Shown here: positions 58,591 through 64,000 of the stretch, in pieces
Layout: every line of letters begins with the position of its first letter
Position numbering within the stretch: position 1 is the stretch's first letter
Assembly (NCBI GenBank): GCA_000467715.1
Contig: AJFK01000172.1
Location: 1 to 64,000 of the forward strand
Length of the DNA: 64,000 bases
Direction of reading: 5' to 3'
Origin: Hysterium pulicare CBS 123377
Taxonomy: Eukaryota > Ascomycota > Dothideomycetes > Hysteriales > Hysteriaceae
Translations under genes and position numbers: made by a program
The notes under the pieces: generated by a model
Told to the model about the DNA's origin: nothing
Seen by the model: the letters and a program-made list of their open reading frames with translations, nothing else
The model's database searches: none

Positions 58591-59234
58591 ATGCGGTTTA
58601 CATCCACCGTTACTTTCCTCGGCCTGGCCGCCTTCGCTTTTGGTGCTCCGGTAGCACAGGCAAACAAACGTGCCGCTGCCGCTGCCGGTGTTCTGACAGC
58701 ACAGGCTTATAACGACTTTCAAGTCTCAGATGGCGTTTCTGGCAATGCGCTGGCTGAGGTTAACGCTAAGTTCCCGGTATACATACTCGCACTCATTGAT
58801 CATTGCTGGATGCTAATCTATTGGAAGATTGACACTTCCAATCTCGCCGGAGTCGCTGCATCAGACTTGGCTATCATCACCAAAGCCGCTCAGATATCAG
58901 AGGATGCCGAAACTGGGACAGGTGGCTTCAATGATGCAATCGCCGCCGCCGGTGGTACCAAATCTACTGCGGGCACTGCTCTGCAGAATGGAAAGATCAA
59001 GAACAAAGTCTTGAAATTACAGACTGATATTCTAAGGCTGCAGATCGAGCAAGCCCAGGGGAAGTCGGTATGGTCATGGAATCTTTAACGCTTCCTAGTA
59101 GTATTACTAATCAATAATAGGGACTTGACTCCCAAATCAGTGGGCAGCAAACGAAGCTCAACAGCAATATTGCCCTCGATACGAAAGCTGCAGGCCAAAC
59201 ATCCCAAAGTGTCAACTTTGCGGGCACGGATTAA
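58591..59234 (+). CDS. Small secreted protein (effector candidate)
   Basis: Exons 58591-58776, 58828-59067 and 59121-59234 give 179 aa. The start is the ATG of MRFTSTVTFLGLAAFAFGAP, a signal peptide followed by QANKR, a possible Kex2-type cleavage site. The mature part is Ala/Gly/Thr-rich, has no Cys, and appears helical (ASDLAIITKAAQISEDAE; KVLKLQTDILRLQIEQAQ). It resembles uncharacterised small secreted proteins of filamentous ascomycetes. The promoter has a TATA box and a 51-bp tandem duplication. No enzymatic motif is visible; function unknown. Confidence 0.75.
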
Positions 59235-59917
59235 CACACCAAGTATCAAAACTTTCAAATCACCTAATCAAACTCTAGTTCTATCTCAATCAATATCATT
59301 TTGTTTCTGCATGTGCCCGTCACTACCGGCCACGGCCGGCCGTAATTCACCTGAATTTAATTCAAGTACCCATACAACGCATCAGTAGAAGCCTTATCAA
59401 CGATTCAGGACCCACCGCAATTCCACTTGCTCATACGAAGTTTCAGCGGCGTTCCGTGAACATCAATCTGCTTGCCCAAGGAGATGTCGCGATCGGACCG
59501 AATCACTGAGATGCCAAGATCAAGGTGACCTTCCTACATTCCACGCGCTGGAGTCTGAAATCGCTCCCTTGGACATCATTCCCAGCTATGTTGCAAGTAT
59601 ATTTTCATGTCATCATTTCTACCGTATACAAGCCTCCCACAACATTGTTTGGAGCGCACTACGTTCAAAGCAGGGACCCGCTTCCCGTTACTGCACAACA
59701 TTACTCCCGAACCTGTACCACACCTACGCACGTGCTCCCTTGTTTACGAATTCCTCCAGTGACGTCTACCTGGATACTTGGATCTAATCATCGTTTAGCT
59801 CATTTCAAGATATGCTTCTAACATTAAAGGGAATTAGACCTACCTCTCTCTCTTTCTCTCTTTCTTCATCTCGAGTATTTGATTCTTTGCTTCCTGTTCT
59901 CGCGAAATCCCACAACC
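59235..59917. other. Intergenic 0.7 kb
   Basis: 3' flank of the small secreted protein gene and promoter of the transporter gene, ending in a CT-rich leader (about 59840-59875). Nothing else was recognised. Confidence 0.5.
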
Positions 59918-61656
59918 ATGAGGAATAATATGGCTTCCGGATGGTTCTACTCATCCTCTCAAATCTCTACTTACTTTCGTACGCGAATCTCGAGTTTGAA
60001 GCCGCCAGAGGTAAGACGACTCAATTCAACTGCTGATACTACCGTCTAACCAAGTAAGAATGCACACTCCAAGAACCCTATTACAGTATTGCGTCAACTC
60101 AACCGACATCAATTGTTCATGTTTCTTGTTGGGTTTCTCGGGTGGATGTGGGACACGTTCGACTTCATGGCCGTCTCACTTACACTCACCGACATTGCGA
60201 GAGACTTCGACGTCGCATATTCAGATGTTGCTTGGGTATGCGATCTTACTCCTGGTTAAATCGTCTGGCATCTTTTTACATTGCATCAGGGTCTCACAAT
60301 CAGCTTGATGTTTCGATCCGTCGGTGCATTGACTTTCGGTTTGCTCGCGGACAGATATGGACGAAAATTGCCTTTCATTGCATCGCTAAGTGCCATGGTC
60401 ATGATTGAGATCGGCATCGGCTTCAGCAAATCCTTGAGCCAATTTATTGGGTTACGTGCCTTATACGGCATAACAATGGGTGGTGAGTATCAGTAACTCC
60501 AAGAGTCCTCAAAGACGCTCGACGCTGACCATCCAAAGGCCTCTTCGGACCAGCTGCATCAACAGCCCTCGAAGACCTCCCTTACGATGCTCGAGGAATT
60601 CTCTCGGGCGTCTTTGGACAAGGGTATTCTGTGGGGTTTCTCCTCGCCGCAATCTTCTACCGCGCCCTCGTGCCAACCACCGTTCATGGCTGGCGGAGCC
60701 TCTTCTGGTTCAGCGCTGTCCCACCCATTCTCATCATCGCCTTCCGCCTGTGTCTCCCAGAGACAAGTCAGTTCCAGGTCCAGAAGGCAGAACGGGAGAC
60801 CAAGCATGCAATTCGTCATTCTGCTCGCAACGTCGCAACTCCTAAACATAGACTCCGTGCTTTCGCCTACGAGGTCGAGACTGCCGTGAAGCGGAACTGG
60901 GTCCTGCTCTTCTACATGGTTGCTCTCATGACAGGTCTCAACGCCTGCTCTCACGGCGGTCAAGACCTGTATCCGACCTTTCTCAAAAACCAGTTGGGCG
61001 AATCAGACAGCGACACCACTCTCATAATCGCGATCGGGGAAATCGGCGAGCTCATAGGTGGAACCATCACCGGGTATCTGAGCTCGATATACGGCCGGAG
61101 ACTAACGATGATCTGTGTTTGCGTGGTTGGCGGCACCATAGTACCAGCCTATGTCGGAACCAAAGGCCTCAAATTGATAGCGCCAATGTTCTTCGAATCG
61201 TTCTTCCTGGGCGGAGCATGGGGGCCCTTACCTATCCATCTTATGGAACTCGCTCCACCCGCATTTCGCACCCTCGCTCTAGGTCTTTCTCATCAGCTTG
61301 GCAATCTTATTGCTTCATCTGCAGCCGTCATAGAGAGTAAGCTTGGGGAAGCGCATCCGCTTGCCCCTGCGGCAGATGGCACCAAGAGATTCGATTATGG
61401 AAAGATGATTGGAATATTCACGGGAGCCAGTTGGGCGTATGTGTTGCTTTGTTTGCTGCTGGGACCGGAGATGGGCCAGGAGGAGAGGGAGGAGCTGAGA
61501 CTGGAGGCTGAGGTTTGGGAGGCGGAGAGAAAGACCGGCAGAGACCTTGGTGAGCTTGGGGTGAAGAGGGCAGAAGAAGAGAAGGAAAAGGCAATTGAGG
61601 TTGGGTTGAAGCAGATCGAGGACAGGAGCAGCGAGAACGATGTGGTCGTCGTATAG
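59918..61656 (+). CDS. MFS carboxylate transporter, JEN1 type
   Basis: Exons 59918-60010, 60059-60235, 60290-60482 and 60539-61656 give 526 aa. About 12 TM helices are expected. The first is in FMFLVGFLGWMWDTFDFMAVSL. The MFS loop 2-3 motif is LLADRYGRKLPF. The JEN signature is NACSHGGQDLYPT, matching N-x2-S/T-H-x-S/T-QD-x3-T except that the second S/T is Gly. The C-terminal tail is long and charged (about 60 residues, Glu/Arg/Lys-rich), likely cytosolic. JEN proteins take up lactate, pyruvate or dicarboxylates with protons across the plasma membrane; which one is not predictable. An alternative start at the next Met (residue 5) is possible. Confidence 0.9.
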
Positions 61657-62497
61657 AGAAGCGGGGTGAGAAGTGTGGGCGCGGGAATAGGAGCATTGCT
61701 CTGTGGGTGCTATCAGCAGGCCCAAAAAGACATAAATTCATGCATTCCTCTAGACACTCGCTCTAAAAGTTAAACATCATATCGGTATTTTTATTCGATG
61801 GCTGTCAGGTTATATCCATATAAGCCTGGGCACGATATGTGGAACCAGAATACATGGAGCTGATGTACTTCTCTAGGAGATGCTTGCGCATACATCTAAC
61901 CCAGAGACACACTAACAGTCTTCATTTGACAGTTTGAAAAGCGTGTCTTTATGAAATGCTCACGATGCTCTCTCTGAGATATACCTACCCAGAGTAATGC
62001 GGACTTGCCAGGACATGCACGTGAAAAGGCAACACAGCACCTGCTCCGAAACGTTTAGCTTAACTTTATTCGGAGCTATCGCGGCATTACGGTGCGGCGA
62101 TACCTACCAAGGCTGATGACAATCGCCAAAAAGCTGTATAGAATTCCATCGAATCCCGAAACATTTTGGAATTCTTCCCTTGCTTTGCCACTGCTGCCTG
62201 CCTTTGGCACCCACCTCAAGGAAAGAGCTATCTGGCTCTAAAGCTTGTGGATAACGCACATGTCGTCGCTCTGATCTCAACATTTACTGCCGTTATCGGC
62301 TTGGCTTCCCACCTCTACCAACTTAGTTGCTCTGCCAGACCCTCCAGTATCATCGCAAGAGAAGGGCAGCGAGTTTGCCTTGTGGTGCAGCTTCTCCACT
62401 ATAACATTTTCGGGCAGGCTGTTTGTCTCGGTCCAAACGCCTCAACAGTCATAACTTGACTTAGTCCACTACTGACTCCCCTTCTCATCAGGCAAAT
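61657..62497. other. Intergenic 0.8 kb before the HUL5-like gene
   Basis: Transporter 3' flank and HUL5-like promoter. An open frame at 62166-62459 has no domain. Nothing else was recognised. Confidence 0.5.
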
Positions 62498-64000
62498 ATG
62501 TTCCAAACCTTCAGCGGAAGTACACGGCGACCCCGACAAGTCAACCTTTCCGGCCGGAGGACAAATGCGTTTGGGAATGTGGGGACCGGTGCGGGATCTC
62601 AGGCTGCCTTGGACCGCGCCCAGCAGGAACGAATCCAACGACAGCGGGAACGAGATACCTTGAAGGCTGCTAGAACAATACAGCGGACTTGGAGGGGCCA
62701 TTCATCGCGACAGAATGTTAAGGATTGGTTACGAGGCGAGTGGGACACTGCCGAACAAGCTCAGAGCAGTCAGCCTGGCCAGGATACACCCACAGCATAT
62801 GCTTCAGAGGCCGAGGCTTTGGAACAATTACAACGGTTGTTAAGGTTCACTCAGATCCGAAACAAAGAAGACATTAAGAGAATACAGCACTATGGATCTC
62901 GCCAGATGCAAACGGTCCGATCGTTAGGGATAACATCTCCGAGCGGAGCTTGGTCTTCGGCATACCTTCGTTTGCAGAGAATAGTTCTGTCTATACTAGA
63001 ACGGCAGGCACTAGGGACGGGCGCAGAATCGAGTCAACCTGTCGAGTTGATAGTCTTGCTTCGTTTCCTAGCAGAGCAAATCCCCGCTGAAACCGCCCAG
63101 AACGCTAGACAATTCTATCGCACACTTGCTTTAGTTACGCAGGTACTGTTCTCGACACCGACAAAGCAAGGTACAGTTCAGAGTCTCTCTGGCACGAAGA
63201 TTGCACCGTTGGAACTTGCCTTGGATACTATCGTGTCTCCGTTGAAAAACGTTACGGGCCATACTCTGAATGCCTACGAGGCTTTTGGGTGCGCATTCAT
63301 GACTCGTCCTTTGATTAGCCAGAATTCATCTGGAGCAGAAGCATCTACTTTGCGCGACTGCCTAGCTGATGCCATCAATTACAAGTTGCTGGCCAATGCT
63401 TTGGCTACATTACTCAAAGCTTCCGGCTTCGAGACATATACAGAACTGGCTGAAACCCAAAACAGAGTGCGGCTACTGGGCTGTTTTGTTTATTTCCATC
63501 GCTACGCTCACAACTTCCATAGTCCACAAGCCTACTCCGCGCATAAGGACTTCGTCACCGTAATTTCTATTTTGCTCAACTCGCTGCCAAATAATGTGAT
63601 TGATAGCAATGCGTCTGATACCGACCAACCGGAAGAAATCACATCGCGCTCTCCCACATCTCCGGTTAACGAGTTCCTGCAGGAGCAGATCCTATCATTG
63701 GTGAATCAGGAGAGCGTCGGTAGCTTGTTATCGAGTTCATCACGCTCAGCTCCGACAACATCCGAAGGCGAGAAGGCAGAGGAAGCCAAACAACTAGCAA
63801 ACTATGCTCTCGCCCTACTTCGATTCTTTCCCAGGAGAGGCGACGAGATTCGAATGTGGTTATACCTTGGCCCATCATCAACCGCTTCGGGGAACACCAA
63901 AAGCCTACCCGCAATCAAATATTTCTGGCAGGCAGCAAGAACATCTTCCATCTTCAATACCATTACTCGCGATTCTCGGGCAGCTATCGAGCTACTGAAA
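62498..64000 (+). CDS. HUL5: HUL5-like HECT E3 ubiquitin ligase, 5' part
   Basis: Open from the ATG at 62498 to the window end: 501 codons with no stop, cut by the edge. The N terminus MFQTFSGSTRRPRQVNLSGR is the highly conserved start of fungal Hul5/UBE3C proteins. A coiled, charged segment (AQQERIQRQRERDTLKAA) leads into an IQ-like motif, AARTIQRTWRGHSSRQ (about 57-72). A long helical region follows. The catalytic HECT domain should lie beyond 64000 and is not seen. Hul5 works with the proteasome, extending ubiquitin chains on substrates. Confidence 0.88.
   Translation, partial: MFQTFSGSTRRPRQVNLSGRRTNAFGNVGTGAGSQAALDRAQQERIQRQRERDTLKAARTIQRTWRGHSSRQNVKDWLRGEWDTAEQAQSSQPGQDTPTAYASEAEALEQLQRLLRFTQIRNKEDIKRIQHYGSRQMQTVRSLGITSPSGAWSSAYLRLQRIVLSILERQALGTGAESSQPVELIVLLRFLAEQIPAETAQNARQFYRTLALVTQVLFSTPTKQGTVQSLSGTKIAPLELALDTIVSPLKNVTGHTLNAYEAFGCAFMTRPLISQNSSGAEASTLRDCLADAINYKLLANALATLLKASGFETYTELAETQNRVRLLGCFVYFHRYAHNFHSPQAYSAHKDFVTVISILLNSLPNNVIDSNASDTDQPEEITSRSPTSPVNEFLQEQILSLVNQESVGSLLSSSSRSAPTTSEGEKAEEAKQLANYALALLRFFPRRGDEIRMWLYLGPSSTASGNTKSLPAIKYFWQAARTSSIFNTITRDSRAAIELLK

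Overview
This window is genomic DNA of a filamentous ascomycete (Pezizomycotina). Genes are intron-rich, with mostly 50-70 bp GT-AG introns and CTAAC/CTGAC branch sites near the 3' end. Families typical of the group are present: a CFEM-like protein, CYP52-like P450, tyrosinase, NACHT-ankyrin protein, GH5 and GH35 hydrolases, and JEN-type transporter. Placement in Leotiomycetes is only a guess from overall gene content. No tRNA, rRNA, CRISPR or complete transposon was seen. All gene models were built by hand by joining exons whose splice phases agree; lengths quoted are for those joins.

Layout, left to right. 0.2-5 kb: P450 (-), ribosomal protein eL42 (+), CFEM-like membrane protein (-). 5-8 kb: long gene-poor stretch with one copy of a dispersed repeat. 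8-13 kb: large STAND/NLR-type protein with NACHT, ankyrin repeats and a C-terminal SPRY domain. 13.9-19.5 kb: small hydrophilic protein, decayed amidase gene, short hypothetical gene, secreted tyrosinase (-). 20.7-28.2 kb: OB-fold-like protein (-), Apd1/Aim32-type sucrase/ferredoxin-like protein (+), and a 15-exon dynamin-like GTPase (-) with a 12-nt exon. 29.4-38.3 kb: giant disordered protein, serine carboxypeptidase, Hsp90 co-chaperone Aha1 (all -). 39.4-42.1 kb: TPR-SET protein (+). 44-45.8 kb: secreted GH5 endoglucanase whose second intron contains a copy of the dispersed repeat. 47-53.8 kb: transcription-factor-domain protein (+), secreted GH35 beta-galactosidase (-), GNAT acetyltransferase (+). 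54.5-56.5 kb: secreted modular cysteine-rich protein (-). 58.6-64 kb: small secreted protein, JEN-type carboxylate transporter, and the 5' part of a HUL5-like HECT ubiquitin ligase running off the right edge (all +).

Housekeeping genes (eL42, Aha1, Hul5, Aim32-like) are mixed with accessory ones for secretion, polymer breakdown and defence: tyrosinase, GH5, GH35, carboxypeptidase S1-like, two secreted cysteine-rich or small proteins, NLR. This suits a plant-associated or saprotrophic life. No biosynthetic cluster or operon-like unit is evident. The most unusual items are (1) the 523-aa secreted cysteine-rich protein built from repeated phase-0 exons, (2) a GH5 intron that carries a dispersed repeat, and (3) the NACHT-ankyrin-SPRY architecture.
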